A DNA stretch of 51,425 bases from CAZSWR01 sp964610885 (GTDB taxonomy: Bacteria > Bacteroidota > Ignavibacteria > Kapaibacteriales > UBA2268). Positions 17,548-25,746 of the stretch are shown here, piece after piece; position 1 is the stretch's first letter, and each line of letters opens with the position of its first letter. The position numbers and the translations under genes were made by a program. The stretch spans positions 1 through 51,425 of the forward strand of contig CAZSWR010000013.1 in assembly GCA_964610885.1 (NCBI GenBank), given 5' to 3'. The notes under the pieces are model-generated. The model worked only from the letters and a program-made list of their open reading frames with translations, made no database searches and was not told where the DNA came from.

Positions 17548-18468
17548 ATGAAGAAGATTCTGACTTACAAAAAAACTTGGATTGCAATTGGCTCGATAAT
17601 AGTTGCGCTTTTGCTGTTTGACTACTTCGGCACAGGAATGATTATTGATATCAGGGGCGGATTGTTCACGATGCTCCAATCAAATTCGACCAAGAAACCG
17701 ATTTTACCCAGCAAATATAAATTGAATTACCAGAAGATTTCCATTGAAACCAAAGACAACTTAAAACTCTGCGGATACGTTATCAGAACAAACCCCGAGA
17801 AACAAAAAGGTACGATGATCTTTGTTCATGGCATTCGCAGCTCCAAGGAATGCAACCTGCCGAGATGCAAAATGCTGGCCGACAGCGGATATAATTCTGT
17901 GATTATTGATTTGCGGGGCCATGGCGAAAGCGATGGTGAGTATTGCACTTATGGATATTATGAAAAAGATGACTTAAGCATTCTAATCGATTCAATTTCT
18001 TGCATTCCAGATTTGAGCAAAAATATTGGTATATGGGGCGCATCTTTGGGCGGGGCGGTAGCTATGCAAACAATGGCAATCGATAAGAGGATTAAGTATG
18101 GCATTATCGAGAGCACGTTTTCGGATTTGAATACGATTATTCATGATTATACTCGTCTGTGTTTTGGATTCGATATTCCCTTTTTAACCAACTATCTGCT
18201 TTGGCGTGCGGAGTGTGTTGCCGATTTCAAAGCTGAAGATGTCGTCCCATACCAATCGGCTCGGCAAATCACACAGCCGGTATTGATCGCCCATGGCGCG
18301 AAAGATGACAGAATCAATATCGAATATGGCAAAAAAAACTTTGCTAATATTGACTGCCAGGACAAAGAATTCTTCGAATGCCCCGATGCTGATCACGAGA
18401 ATCTTGGAGTTGTCTGCGCGAAAGAGTATAATGAAATTGTTTTCAAATTCTTGAACAGACAACAATAA
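17548..18468 (+). CDS. Membrane-anchored alpha/beta hydrolase (S33-type)
   Basis: 306 residues. A single N-terminal hydrophobic helix (about 10-25, TWIAIGSIIVALLLFDYF) should anchor it, with the catalytic domain probably outside. The fold motifs are clear: oxyanion-type FVHGIRSSKE, LRGHGESDG, the nucleophile elbow GASLGG with Ser166, the acid in IAHGAKDDR and the His in DADHENLG. It belongs with serine aminopeptidase/BAAT-like hydrolases (YqkD/FrsA-like); the substrate cannot be predicted. It is a single gene 67 bases after the flavodoxin-ferredoxin gene, on the same strand. Its composition is AT-richer than its left neighbour. The ATG follows AAGTAACAACCA with no Shine-Dalgarno sequence. Confidence 0.85.
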   Translation: MKKILTYKKTWIAIGSIIVALLLFDYFGTGMIIDIRGGLFTMLQSNSTKKPILPSKYKLNYQKISIETKDNLKLCGYVIRTNPEKQKGTMIFVHGIRSSKECNLPRCKMLADSGYNSVIIDLRGHGESDGEYCTYGYYEKDDLSILIDSISCIPDLSKNIGIWGASLGGAVAMQTMAIDKRIKYGIIESTFSDLNTIIHDYTRLCFGFDIPFLTNYLLWRAECVADFKAEDVVPYQSARQITQPVLIAHGAKDDRINIEYGKKNFANIDCQDKEFFECPDADHENLGVVCAKEYNEIVFKFLNRQQ

Positions 18469-18579
18469 TTGAATACGGTTTCATTCTATTATGATCATTG
18501 AATAGGTTGAGGACTAACTCGCCGAACTGAGCGCTAATTGATTGGAATGCTTGATTTTTGAAATGATATAAAATTATAT

Positions 18580-18900
18580 ATGGAATATTTCCCTGCCGCC
18601 AAGATGGAAGAAATCGCCGAAGGGCAAACGAAGCTAATCCACCACGAGAATGGCGATATCGTATTGTTCAACGTGGATGGCAGGCTCTTCTGCTGCTCGA
18701 ACCTCTGCCCGCACCAGCACCGCAGCGAGCTGCACCGAGGCACTCTTCGCGGCGCGGAAATCACATGCCCAGTGCACGGCTGGGCTTTCTCGCTCGAGAC
18801 GGGAATCGGCGCCCAAGGCGGGAAATTGAACATGCTCAAAGTGTACGAAGAGGACGGCTGGGTCTGGGCCGAAAAGCCAAAAAATAAGTTTTTATTCTGA
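18580..18900 (+). CDS. Rieske [2Fe-2S] ferredoxin (NirD/BphF type)
   Basis: 106 residues, a complete small soluble Rieske domain. The cluster ligands are Cys43 and His45 (CPH) and Cys63 and His66 (CPVH), 17 residues apart, as in the family. There is no signal peptide or membrane helix, so it is a cytoplasmic electron carrier rather than a bc-complex subunit. No oxygenase or nitrite reductase gene is adjacent, so its partner is unknown. The position of the first box (CPHQH instead of the more common CPHxG) is a small deviation in the loop. A single gene lying 111 bases after the hydrolase. Confidence 0.9.
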   Translation: MEYFPAAKMEEIAEGQTKLIHHENGDIVLFNVDGRLFCCSNLCPHQHRSELHRGTLRGAEITCPVHGWAFSLETGIGAQGGKLNMLKVYEEDGWVWAEKPKNKFLF

Positions 18901-19208
18901 GATCGACGAAAAAAATCAAACAGTCGTTTTATTGTTTCATAGCCACAGTAAATGCTTTCGGGAAACCAAGCAAAAAAATGCTTTCCCACAATTGTCAGAA
19001 CCACATTATTTTATTGCGTTGTATTGTGTTTGTGTCGTAAATTTGAATACGGTTCGATGGGGCTATCCCGAAATTGGCTTGGGAATTGCTTCTTTTCCGA
19101 AAGGAATGATTCAAACGCACCGAGCGGACAGTGAGATTTGAAATATAAAAATAGTATTACATAAATATTTACCAAATAATAGTTCATTCATTTTAATATC
19201 AGGTATAA
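18901..19208. other. AT-rich gap upstream of tryptophanase
   Basis: 308 bases with no supported gene. I looked for a TnaC-type leader peptide (a short ORF with a conserved Trp before a stalled stop) and for a Rho-independent hairpin, and saw neither. The only short ORFs are out of keeping with neighbouring codon use. Confidence 0.5.
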
Positions 19209-20582
19209 ATGAAAACACTTATTGAACCTTTCAAAATCAAAACAGTAGAATCGATCCCGATGACTACTCTCGAGCAGCGCGAGCGCTATTTGAAGGATGC
19301 TTCCTACAATACGTTTTCGCTGAATTCGGAATACGTAACTATCGATTTGCTGACCGACAGCGGCACGACCGCTATGAGCTCCCGCCAATGGGGTGCCATG
19401 ATGGACGCCGACGAAGCCTACGCAGGATCGAGAAGCTATTATAAATTTGAAAAAATCCTCAAGGAAATCACCGGATTCAAGCACATCCTCCCGACGCACC
19501 AAGGACGCGCCGCCGAGAGAATCCTCTTCACGGTCATGGCCGAAAAAGGCAAAATCATTCCTAACAACACGCACTTCGACACAACTCGTGGGAATTTGGA
19601 ATTCCGCGATGCAGTGGCAGTGGACCTTCCGACGGCGATCGGCTCGAAGCCCGACGTTATTGCCGATTTCAAAGGAAATATGGACATCGACAAATTGGAA
19701 GAACTGATCCAAAGCGTTGGCAAAGAAAATATTCCTGTTGGTATGATCACCGTTACCAACAATTCCGGTGGCGGCCAGCCCGTTTCGATGGAAAACATCC
19801 GCAAGACCAAAGAAGTGCTCTCCCGTTATGGAATTCCGTTCTATATCGATTGCTGCCGCTTCGCCGAGAATGCCTATTTCATCAAACAACGCGAAAAAGG
19901 CTACGAAAACAAAACAATTAAAGAAATCTGCCAGGAAATGTTCTCGTACGCCGATGGCGCCACGATGAGCGCAAAGAAAGACGGACTTTCCAATACGGGC
20001 GGATTCATCGGAACGAACGACGACGCAGTCGCCGAGAAACTCCGCACAGTCCTCATCGTTACCGAAGGCTTCCTCACCTATGGCGGCTTGGCCCGCCGCG
20101 ACCTCGAGGCCCTCGCAGTCGGTTTCGAAGAAGTATTGGACGAAAACTATCTGCGCTACCGCATCGGCCAGGTGCAATACTTGGGCGATAAGCTTATCGA
20201 AGCCGGCGTGCCGATACTTATGCCCCCAGGCGGCCATGGCGTCTATATCGATGCTAAACGCTTCCTGCCCCACATCGAGCCGCGTTTCTTCCCTGGCCAA
20301 ACCATTAGCTGCGAACTCTACCGGCTGGCCGGTATCCGCGCTTGCGAAATCGGATCGGTGATGTTTGGCCGCGAAGACGAAAACGGAGTGTTCCACGGCG
20401 CAAACATGGAATTGGTCCGCATGGCAATCCCCCGCCGCGTCTACACGCAGAACCACATGGACTACGTCGCCGAAGCATGTATCGAAGCATACAAGAACCG
20501 CGACAACATGAAGGGTATGCGCATCGTTTGGGAACCACCCTTGTTGCGCCACTTCACCGCAAAATTCGATTATGTGAAATAA
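19209..20582 (+). CDS. tnaA: Tryptophanase (tryptophan indole-lyase)
   Basis: 457 residues, co-linear with tyrosine phenol-lyase (TPL, 456) and TnaA. It is a PLP beta-eliminating lyase: the cofactor lysine is Lys257 in SAKKDGL, and Tyr71 (DEAYAG) is the conserved active-site Tyr. Two positions separate the families. Residue 381, Arg in TPL (SMERG), is Ile here (RACEIGS), and residue 448, Phe in TPL (LRFFTA), is His here (LRHFTA). Both match tryptophanase, so I call L-tryptophan to indole, pyruvate and ammonia, not tyrosine to phenol. AGG lies 8 bases before the ATG. No tnaB-type transporter and no TnaC leader are visible, so regulation differs from E. coli. A strong terminator follows. Confidence 0.9.
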   Translation: MKTLIEPFKIKTVESIPMTTLEQRERYLKDASYNTFSLNSEYVTIDLLTDSGTTAMSSRQWGAMMDADEAYAGSRSYYKFEKILKEITGFKHILPTHQGRAAERILFTVMAEKGKIIPNNTHFDTTRGNLEFRDAVAVDLPTAIGSKPDVIADFKGNMDIDKLEELIQSVGKENIPVGMITVTNNSGGGQPVSMENIRKTKEVLSRYGIPFYIDCCRFAENAYFIKQREKGYENKTIKEICQEMFSYADGATMSAKKDGLSNTGGFIGTNDDAVAEKLRTVLIVTEGFLTYGGLARRDLEALAVGFEEVLDENYLRYRIGQVQYLGDKLIEAGVPILMPPGGHGVYIDAKRFLPHIEPRFFPGQTISCELYRLAGIRACEIGSVMFGREDENGVFHGANMELVRMAIPRRVYTQNHMDYVAEACIEAYKNRDNMKGMRIVWEPPLLRHFTAKFDYVK

Positions 20583-20624
20583 TCATCACGGCTATCGCTG
20601 CGGTCTCCCGCGGCAACAATTAAA

Positions 20625-20664
20625 AAAAGCGCCCCCCAAACAAAAGATTGAGGGGCGCTTTTAA
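20625..20664 (+). terminator. Rho-independent terminator of tryptophanase gene
   Basis: A perfect 11-bp stem AAAAGCGCCCC (20625-20635) / GGGGCGCTTTT (20652-20662), 42 bases after the stop. The A-run on the left and T-run on the right mean it could act in both directions. Confidence 0.8.
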
Positions 20665-20754
20665 ATTTTGTTCTATAGCGAATGGGGGGTAGGTTCTGAC
20701 CATCTCATATATTGCGCAAATCAGTCTTTTCATATAGGAATAACGTGAATGTGA

Positions 20755-20885
20755 GGGGCTGTCTCAAAAGGGTCATTCTGAACGAAGTGAAGAATCCATG
20801 CCATTCATAAGTCCTTGCTAATAATGGATGTTTCACTTCGTTCAACATGACCAAAAACAGTTTTTCGGACTTTTGAGACAGCCCC
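20755..20885. mobile_element. MITE-like element with 16-bp perfect terminal inverted repeats
   Basis: GGGGCTGTCTCAAAAG (20755-20770) is repeated inverted as CTTTTGAGACAGCCCC (20870-20885), framing 131 bases with no coding capacity. The inside contains TTCTGAACGAAGTGAAGAAT and its partial inverse TTTCACTTCGTTCAACATGA, so the whole can fold into a long hairpin. This is the layout of a non-autonomous transposon (MITE); as I recall GGGCTGTCTCAAAA ends occur on full IS elements in Bacteroidota. No target duplication is clear and no transposase is in the window. Confidence 0.7.
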
Positions 20886-20893
20886 CTACAGGG

Positions 20894-21109
20894 AGGTTGT
20901 TGGAAAAGTAGTATTTCAGTAACAATGGGTTCCGGCCAATTGCATACGTTGCGGTAAATTCTTGAAATATCTACAAATCTCCAAGCCCCTTCGCCAAAGG
21001 TGGAAAGGAGGATATTCGTGTAAGGCACTGACAATATTAGAGATATGGATATATTCGAGAACCCACGGGTTAACCCGTGGGATGGTACAAAGAGACCATT
21101 TCAACACTC
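20894..21109. repeat. Dispersed 216-bp intergenic repeat, copy A
   Basis: Matches the sequence at 44603-44818 over the whole length in the same orientation, with substitutions and small indels. Shared blocks include AACAATGGGTT, TTGAAATATC, ACAAATC, AAGCACTGA/AGGCACTGA, TATTAGAGA, and a palindrome. In this copy the palindrome CCCACGGGTTAACCCGTGGG at 21062-21081 is perfect. It lies just downstream of the 21149-21571 gene, in the gap after tryptophanase. No ORF is conserved between the copies, so it is a non-coding dispersed element. Confidence 0.75.
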
Positions 21110-21148
21110 TCTTAGTAAAACAGCCTAACTTAGAATTCACACAGCGTG

Positions 21149-21571
21149 TTATCGGAACATTGTCTTTTTATTGGTTAGTTCCTCTTCGCGTTTGATTTTA
21201 ATTTGTACATCTTTCAGTCGGGCCATGTCGTGGGCGAGGTTGAACAATTGCTGTTCCGAATGATTTATGCCGGAGATCATTTCCGAGAGGGCTTCGGATT
21301 GGGTGCGCGAAGCAAATTCGGAAAGTTTGCTGCGGAAAGTGAAGAGAGCCGTCTCGAATTCTTTCGATTGCGCTCGGAGTTGGAGCATGTTGTCAAGGAA
21401 TTTGCCGGAGAAAATAAGCTCGTCGGTTTCGTCTGGTATCCCGTTCTGGGCGCCAAGTTCGAGTATGGCACCAAGTTCGTTTCGTGCGCGCAAACTGTTC
21501 GAGCTGACGTAGTCGAGGAACTCGAGCACTTGTTTCGTATCTATCGATATTTTGATTGAGTTGCTTTGCAT
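21149..21571 (-). CDS. Conserved-looking small hypothetical protein
   Basis: 140 residues from the ATG at 21571, chosen because TTGGAGCGG precedes it at normal spacing; a TTG at 21583 would add four residues. The protein is soluble, with no signal. It begins with a strand-like SIKISIDTKQVLEFLDYVSSN, then is mostly amphipathic helix (about 25-135), with RTQSEALSEMISGINHSEQQ in the middle and a basic tail. The pattern suggests a small helical bundle or coiled-coil dimer. I do not recognise a family. It is a lone gene on the minus strand, between the 216-bp repeat and an AT-rich gap. Confidence 0.65.
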   Translation of the reverse strand: MQSNSIKISIDTKQVLEFLDYVSSNSLRARNELGAILELGAQNGIPDETDELIFSGKFLDNMLQLRAQSKEFETALFTFRSKLSEFASRTQSEALSEMISGINHSEQQLFNLAHDMARLKDVQIKIKREEELTNKKTMFR

Positions 21572-22008
21572 GGCCCGCTCCAATCATATTTATTTACATA
21601 TTTCGGAAGAACGTCTAATACTAAGAGCAAAAATTACGAAATTTGTTTCATCAATATTTTAATATTTTCTTAAAAGCGTGATTTTAATAGTTTTATATCG
21701 ATCTGTATGAGTGGTGAAACATGGCTCATTGGTATATTTCATGGGTAAATAACTGTTCAATTCATCGAGATATGAATTTCAAAATTGTCAAGATATTTCA
21801 TCCGATGGCTGCCAGCGCAACGAATCAATTACGAATGACTGGCCGGGATCAACGGATTCGCATTAGATAATTCGCTATTGAGCCTCGAAACCCATTTACT
21901 ACAATAGCATGTGATTTGTTGGGCCTTGCTAAAATATTATTCGATTGAAACCTTCTATTGATTTATTGAAAACTGTTCATATCCAATTATACCCAACGGA
22001 GAAGTGCT
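21572..22008. other. AT-rich divergent intergenic region
   Basis: 437 bases between the divergent hypothetical gene and PPK2. I see no gene, RNA-like pairing or repeat. It presumably holds two promoters, but no exact TTTG/TAnnTTTG pair is present. Confidence 0.5.
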
Positions 22009-22869
22009 ATGGGAAAAGGTAAGCACAAAAAACAAGATAACACAGAGAAAAGTCCGGCCGGAAATGCAGAATTCGTCCGCTATAACGACGAAGGCAAACT
22101 GCGCGGAGCGTACTACGACCGCGAATTGATCCGGCTCCAAACTGAATTGGTCAAGATGCAATACTGGGTGAAGGAAGCTGGCCTTCGCGTGGTTATTATT
22201 TTCGAGGGAAGGGACGCGGCCGGGAAGGGCGGCGTCATAAAAAGGATTGCCGAACCGATGAACCCTCGCGGTTGCCGCATCGTCGCTCTGGACAAACCGA
22301 GCGACCGCGAACGTTCGCAATGGTATTTCCAGCGCTACGTTACGCACCTGCCCGCCGCCGGCGAAATCGTGATCTTCGACCGCAGCTGGTACAACCGCGC
22401 CGGCGTCGAACACGTCATGGACTTCTGTACGGACGAGGAATACCAAGAGTTCCTTCGCTCCACGCCCGAATTCGAACGCATGTTGGTGCGCTCCGGGATC
22501 ATCCTCCTCAAGTACTGGTTCTCCGTCAGCGACGAAGAACAGGAACGCCGTTTCCGCGACCGTGCGATCGATCCGGCCAAGCGCTGGAAACTATCGCCGA
22601 TGGACTTGAATTCGCGGGACAAATGGGTGGAATTCTCCAAGGCCAAAGACGAAATGTTCCGCTATACCGATATCAAACAAGCCCCGTGGTGGGACGTCGA
22701 GGCAGACGACAAACGCAAGGCGCGCCTGAATTGCATTTCGCACATTCTCAGTTCCATTCCATACGAGGACGCCACGCCCGAACCGATAGAGCTTCGCCCC
22801 AGAAAGATAGACAACTCATACATTCGCCCGCCACGCGAGGAACTAAACAGCGTCCCGGATTTGTATTGA
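22009..22869 (+). CDS. ppk2: Polyphosphate kinase 2 (PPK2, single-domain class I type)
   Basis: 286 residues, a complete single PPK2 domain. It shows the Walker A loop EGRDAAGKGG (near residue 66), the lid segment with arginines (KPSDRERSQWYFQRYV), Walker B FDRSWYNRAGVE and the conserved stretch KYWFSVSDEEQERRF followed by KLSPMDLNSRDKW. The basic, low-complexity N-terminal tail (residues 2-15) is typical. PPK2 enzymes move phosphate between polyphosphate and nucleotides; class I members mainly make ATP or GTP from ADP or GDP. GGAG lies before the ATG. It is transcribed alone, convergent with tmk; no ppk1 or ppx is nearby. Confidence 0.94.
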   Translation: MGKGKHKKQDNTEKSPAGNAEFVRYNDEGKLRGAYYDRELIRLQTELVKMQYWVKEAGLRVVIIFEGRDAAGKGGVIKRIAEPMNPRGCRIVALDKPSDRERSQWYFQRYVTHLPAAGEIVIFDRSWYNRAGVEHVMDFCTDEEYQEFLRSTPEFERMLVRSGIILLKYWFSVSDEEQERRFRDRAIDPAKRWKLSPMDLNSRDKWVEFSKAKDEMFRYTDIKQAPWWDVEADDKRKARLNCISHILSSIPYEDATPEPIELRPRKIDNSYIRPPREELNSVPDLY

Positions 22870-22912
22870 AATAAATTTATGTTACGCTAATAATATGTTT
22901 AGATGGATTCCG

Positions 22913-22950
22913 ATCCCTCTCTAACAAGAGGGGGTTAGGGGGTGTGTAGC
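22913..22950. repeat. Degenerate palindromic hairpin between ppk2 and tmk
   Basis: The segment CCCTCTCTAAC pairs with GTTAGGGGGTG (three G-U pairs, one mismatch) across a short loop, 44 bases after the ppk2 stop and before the end of convergent tmk. It resembles the CCCTC/GAGGG-type hairpins elsewhere in the window and may end transcription. Confidence 0.4.
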
Positions 22951-23039
22951 ACGATAAGATTGACTCGGTTAATTCTAATAAAGAATAGATACCACTTCAT
23001 GTATAGGCTCCGAGCATTATTTTTTCTGCCCCATCCCAT

Positions 23040-23654
23040 CTACCTAAGGGCACTTCGCGATTCAATGTTTTTGAGAATCAATTCGGCGGTGTGTTCGATT
23101 TCGTGCGAAGAGTCGATGACAACGATTCGCTCGGGGTGGGCGCTGGCAATCGCGTCGAAGCCACAGATCACCTTGTGGAAGAAATCATCACCACTTTTCT
23201 CGATGCGGTCCGGCGCGGAGCGGTGTTTGGAGCGTTTGTGGGCCAATTCGAGCGATACGCGCAGGTAGAAAGTCAGGTCCGGCGCCAGGCCTTGCGTGGC
23301 GAATTTATTGCAATCATTGACATAATTGATGTCCAATCCTCGGCCGTAGCCTTGGTAGGCAGTGGTCGAATCGAAAAACCGATCGCACAGGACGAAGACC
23401 CCACGCTCGAGCGCTGGGCGAATGACGGTTTGCACGAGGTTGGCCCTTGCTGAATTGAACAAAAGCAATTCGGATTCGGCGGAGATGTGTTCTTTCGATT
23501 CGAGCAAGATATCTCGGATGGATTCCGAAAAGGGAGTGCCGCCCGGTTCGCGCAGTTTGATTACTTCTTTGCCCGCATCGTTGAGGAATTTCTCCAGCCG
23601 AGCGATTTGGGTCGTTTTCCCGCAACCATCAATTCCTTCGAATGTTATAAACAT
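23040..23654 (-). CDS. tmk: Thymidylate kinase
   Basis: 204 residues from the ATG at 23654; GGGAGG lies 7 bases upstream, and the protein then starts MFITFEGIDG, the family N-terminus. A longer frame upstream overlaps rsmI and is not needed. Motifs: P-loop EGIDGCGKTT (7-16), REPGGTPFSE (dTMP site), and the DRF motif CDRFFDSTTAYQGYG; the lid region follows. It phosphorylates dTMP to dTDP in the cytoplasm. Its start overlaps the end of rsmI by 10 bases, so the two are co-transcribed and translationally coupled, with rsmI first. Confidence 0.95.
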   Translation of the reverse strand: MFITFEGIDGCGKTTQIARLEKFLNDAGKEVIKLREPGGTPFSESIRDILLESKEHISAESELLLFNSARANLVQTVIRPALERGVFVLCDRFFDSTTAYQGYGRGLDINYVNDCNKFATQGLAPDLTFYLRVSLELAHKRSKHRSAPDRIEKSGDDFFHKVICGFDAIASAHPERIVVIDSSHEIEHTAELILKNIESRSALR

Positions 23655-24367
23655 TTTGCGCCTCCCACAATAACAACGAACTCGCCCTTTACTGTTTGCC
23701 GTTCGGCCAACTGACGCTGGCATTCTTCGGCGCTTCCGCGTATGAACTCTTCATAGACCTTGCTGATTTCCCTGCAAAAGCAGACCCGGCGGGCCGGCCC
23801 GCAGTATTCAACGATTTCTTCGGCCAATTTCGCTGCCCGGTATGGGGATTCGTAGAGAATTGCTGTGTGCTGCATTTCGGCGAGGGCTTTCATAAAAGTC
23901 TGGCGGCCTTTCTTTTGCGGCGGGAACCCAAGGAACACGAAACTATCGACGGCCATACCGCTGGCGGTCAGAGCGGGGACGAAAGCCGTTGCTCCGGGCA
24001 GAGGCACGATTGCGACGCCCGATTCGATGGCCTGATGCACCAGCCGATACCCGGGATCGGAAATGCCCGGCGAGCCGGCATCGGTAGCGAGCGCCACGCT
24101 TTTGCCGGATTCGGCCAGGGCTACTAATGCGGCTGCCTTCGCCTTTTCATTATGTTCGTGGAAACTATCGAATTTCTTTGCATTGATTCCGTATTGCTTC
24201 AAGAGGTTGCCGGTGTGGCGCGTGTCCTCGCAGGCCACCACGTCCGCCGAGGCCAGCACACGCAGCGCGCGAATGGTAATATCTTCCAAATTCCCAATCG
24301 GGGTCGGTACCAAATATATGGCCGGAGCTAATTGAACAGGTTCAATATTTAAACAATCTAATTTCAA
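23645..24367 (-). CDS. rsmI: 16S rRNA (cytidine1402-2'-O)-methyltransferase RsmI
   Basis: 240 residues. It is a tetrapyrrole-methylase-fold protein with the family motifs YLVPTPIGNLEDIT (18-31), CEDTRHTGNLL, DAGSPGISDPG and PLPGATAFVPAL. It 2'-O-methylates C1402 in the ribosomal decoding centre, using AdoMet. The start is a TTG at 24367: there is no ATG or GTG between an in-frame stop upstream and the conserved YLVPTPIGN, so TTG is the only ordinary choice, leaving a 17-residue N-terminal tail; the ribosome site is weak. It is the upstream gene of the rsmI-tmk pair. The C-terminus lacks the extra domain of the longer homologues. Confidence 0.92.
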   Translation of the reverse strand: MKLDCLNIEPVQLAPAIYLVPTPIGNLEDITIRALRVLASADVVACEDTRHTGNLLKQYGINAKKFDSFHEHNEKAKAAALVALAESGKSVALATDAGSPGISDPGYRLVHQAIESGVAIVPLPGATAFVPALTASGMAVDSFVFLGFPPQKKGRQTFMKALAEMQHTAILYESPYRAAKLAEEIVEYCGPARRVCFCREISKVYEEFIRGSAEECQRQLAERQTVKGEFVVIVGGAKCL

Positions 24368-24469
24368 ATTTGTATCTTCAGCTTTTAAATAAAACTATTC
24401 GGATGTTTCATGTTTAAAAGGTAACTAATAACATATAAACCGAAACGAAAAAAGAGTATAAAAATTATA

Positions 24470-25090
24470 TCAAAACAACTCTAAGCCTTTTTCTTGCATT
24501 TTCTTCAGGAAAGTGCGGCGGTGCAGCGGGGTCGGTCCGAACCGCTCGAGCGCGCGGTAATGTTCGCGAGTGCCATATCCTTTGTGGCGTGCGAAACCAT
24601 ATTCGGGGTATTCGGCGTCGGCAATTTCCGTCATAAACCGGTCGCGAGTAACTTTGGCAATTATCGAGGCCACAGCGATCGACAGGCATTTCGAGTCGCC
24701 ACCGACGATTGTTTTAAAGGGAATTGATTTGTCGTAGAACTTATTGCCATCGATCAAAAGGAACTCCGGCCGGGGCAGCAGCTGGGCAATTGAGCGAACC
24801 ATTGCCTCGAGGGCTGCATTCAGTATGTTAATCTTGTCAATTTCCTCGGGCGAAGCGCTCCCCACGCCGATCGACAGGGCATTCTCTTCGATTATCGAAA
24901 TCATGGATGTCCGTTTCTTCTCTGTCAGTTTTTTCGAGTCGTTGGCGCCCGCAATCTCTGCCACCCCGGGCCTCAAGATGACGCTGGCGGCCACCACAGG
25001 CCCCGCAAGGCATCCGCGGCCGGCCTCGTCGGTACCCGAGAAGCAAATGCCATCTTCGATTAGTTTTATTTCTTCGCTGTGCAACTGCAT
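24470..25090 (-). CDS. rnhB: Ribonuclease HII
   Basis: 206 residues from the ATG at 25090. A longer frame reaches 25294, but its first 68 residues have no family character and include an unlikely cluster. The conserved start of the domain is FSGTDEAGRGCLAGPV, with catalytic Asp21 and Glu22. Further motifs are DSKKLTEKKR, the third Asp in LLIDGNKF, and ASIIAKVTRDR; the C-terminus HKGYGTREHYRAL...PLHRRTF is typical. It cuts the RNA strand of RNA-DNA hybrids and removes misincorporated ribonucleotides. It is divergent from the basic secreted protein at 25357 and lies 103 bases downstream of the rsmI start, as a separate unit. Confidence 0.94.
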   Translation of the reverse strand: MQLHSEEIKLIEDGICFSGTDEAGRGCLAGPVVAASVILRPGVAEIAGANDSKKLTEKKRTSMISIIEENALSIGVGSASPEEIDKINILNAALEAMVRSIAQLLPRPEFLLIDGNKFYDKSIPFKTIVGGDSKCLSIAVASIIAKVTRDRFMTEIADAEYPEYGFARHKGYGTREHYRALERFGPTPLHRRTFLKKMQEKGLELF

Positions 25091-25356
25091 CGGGAACGTC
25101 CCCAAAAAACAAATACAAATTACAGAAATATTAATTAACCACAAAGCTGGCTGCGGCGACGCCCGCAAATCATTGAAAATTACTGTTGGATTCGAGGTGC
25201 TGGTGGCGAGGCCACGGTACGATTTTGTTCCGATACTCGCCAGTCCCGCAGCCCGAAACGAGAGGCGCTTGAAGAAAATCTTTGAGTCTTTCATACGGCT
25301 TTCATTTCCATACGTTAATTTTGCATTTGATTGGCGTTACGAAATGGACGGACACT

Positions 25357-25668
25357 ATGAAACGATTTATGACAATACTTCTTTTGCTTTGCTTCCCGAT
25401 TGCCGGGATCGCATCGGCGCAACAAGTGAGCGTGCAGGAGAGCAATGTGAAGAAAATCGAGCGCCCCAAGTCCACGAAGAAAAAAAATAAATCCACCCAA
25501 TCGAAATCCAAAAAACAAGCGCCGAAGGCCGCTCCGCCGCCGAGCGCGACCGCGCCCACTCCCGCTGCCCAGCCCGATTCGTCCAACGTCGTGAAAAAGC
25601 AGAAGAAAATCAAGAAAATTGCCAAGCCCAAACTCAAAACCAAGAAAACCCGCTCAGCGAAGAAATAG
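25357..25668 (+). CDS. Small secreted, Lys/Ala/Pro-rich basic protein
   Basis: 103 residues from the ATG at 25357, chosen because it begins a signal peptide: MKRFMTILLLLCFPIAGIASAQ, with likely cleavage after ASA. The mature part is about 80 residues made of Lys clusters (STKKKNKSTQSKSKKQAPKA), an Ala-Pro-Ser linker and a second Lys cluster to the end, which is KKTRSAKK. It has no hydrophobic core, so it is probably disordered and strongly basic, and may bind acidic surface polymers, DNA or peptidoglycan. I do not recognise a family. A short ribosome-like GGACAC precedes it. It is divergent from rnhB. Confidence 0.7.
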   Translation: MKRFMTILLLLCFPIAGIASAQQVSVQESNVKKIERPKSTKKKNKSTQSKSKKQAPKAAPPPSATAPTPAAQPDSSNVVKKQKKIKKIAKPKLKTKKTRSAKK

Positions 25669-25746
25669 ACTATTTCTCAATTTGTACATGCAATGATTCT
25701 TTCCATCATTGGAAAGATATCGTGGTATGTTGTGGGGAAATAACGT

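Noticed and set aside
18901..19208. TnaC-type leader peptide before tryptophanase
   Set aside because: No short ORF with the expected Trp and stop arrangement, and no Rho-type or hairpin terminator, could be supported.
19188..20552. 454-codon minus-strand frame opposite the tryptophanase gene
   Set aside because: It is the antisense shadow of a clear enzyme gene with no recognisable family and no ribosome site. Similar shadows opposite rny, gltX and pheT were also discarded.
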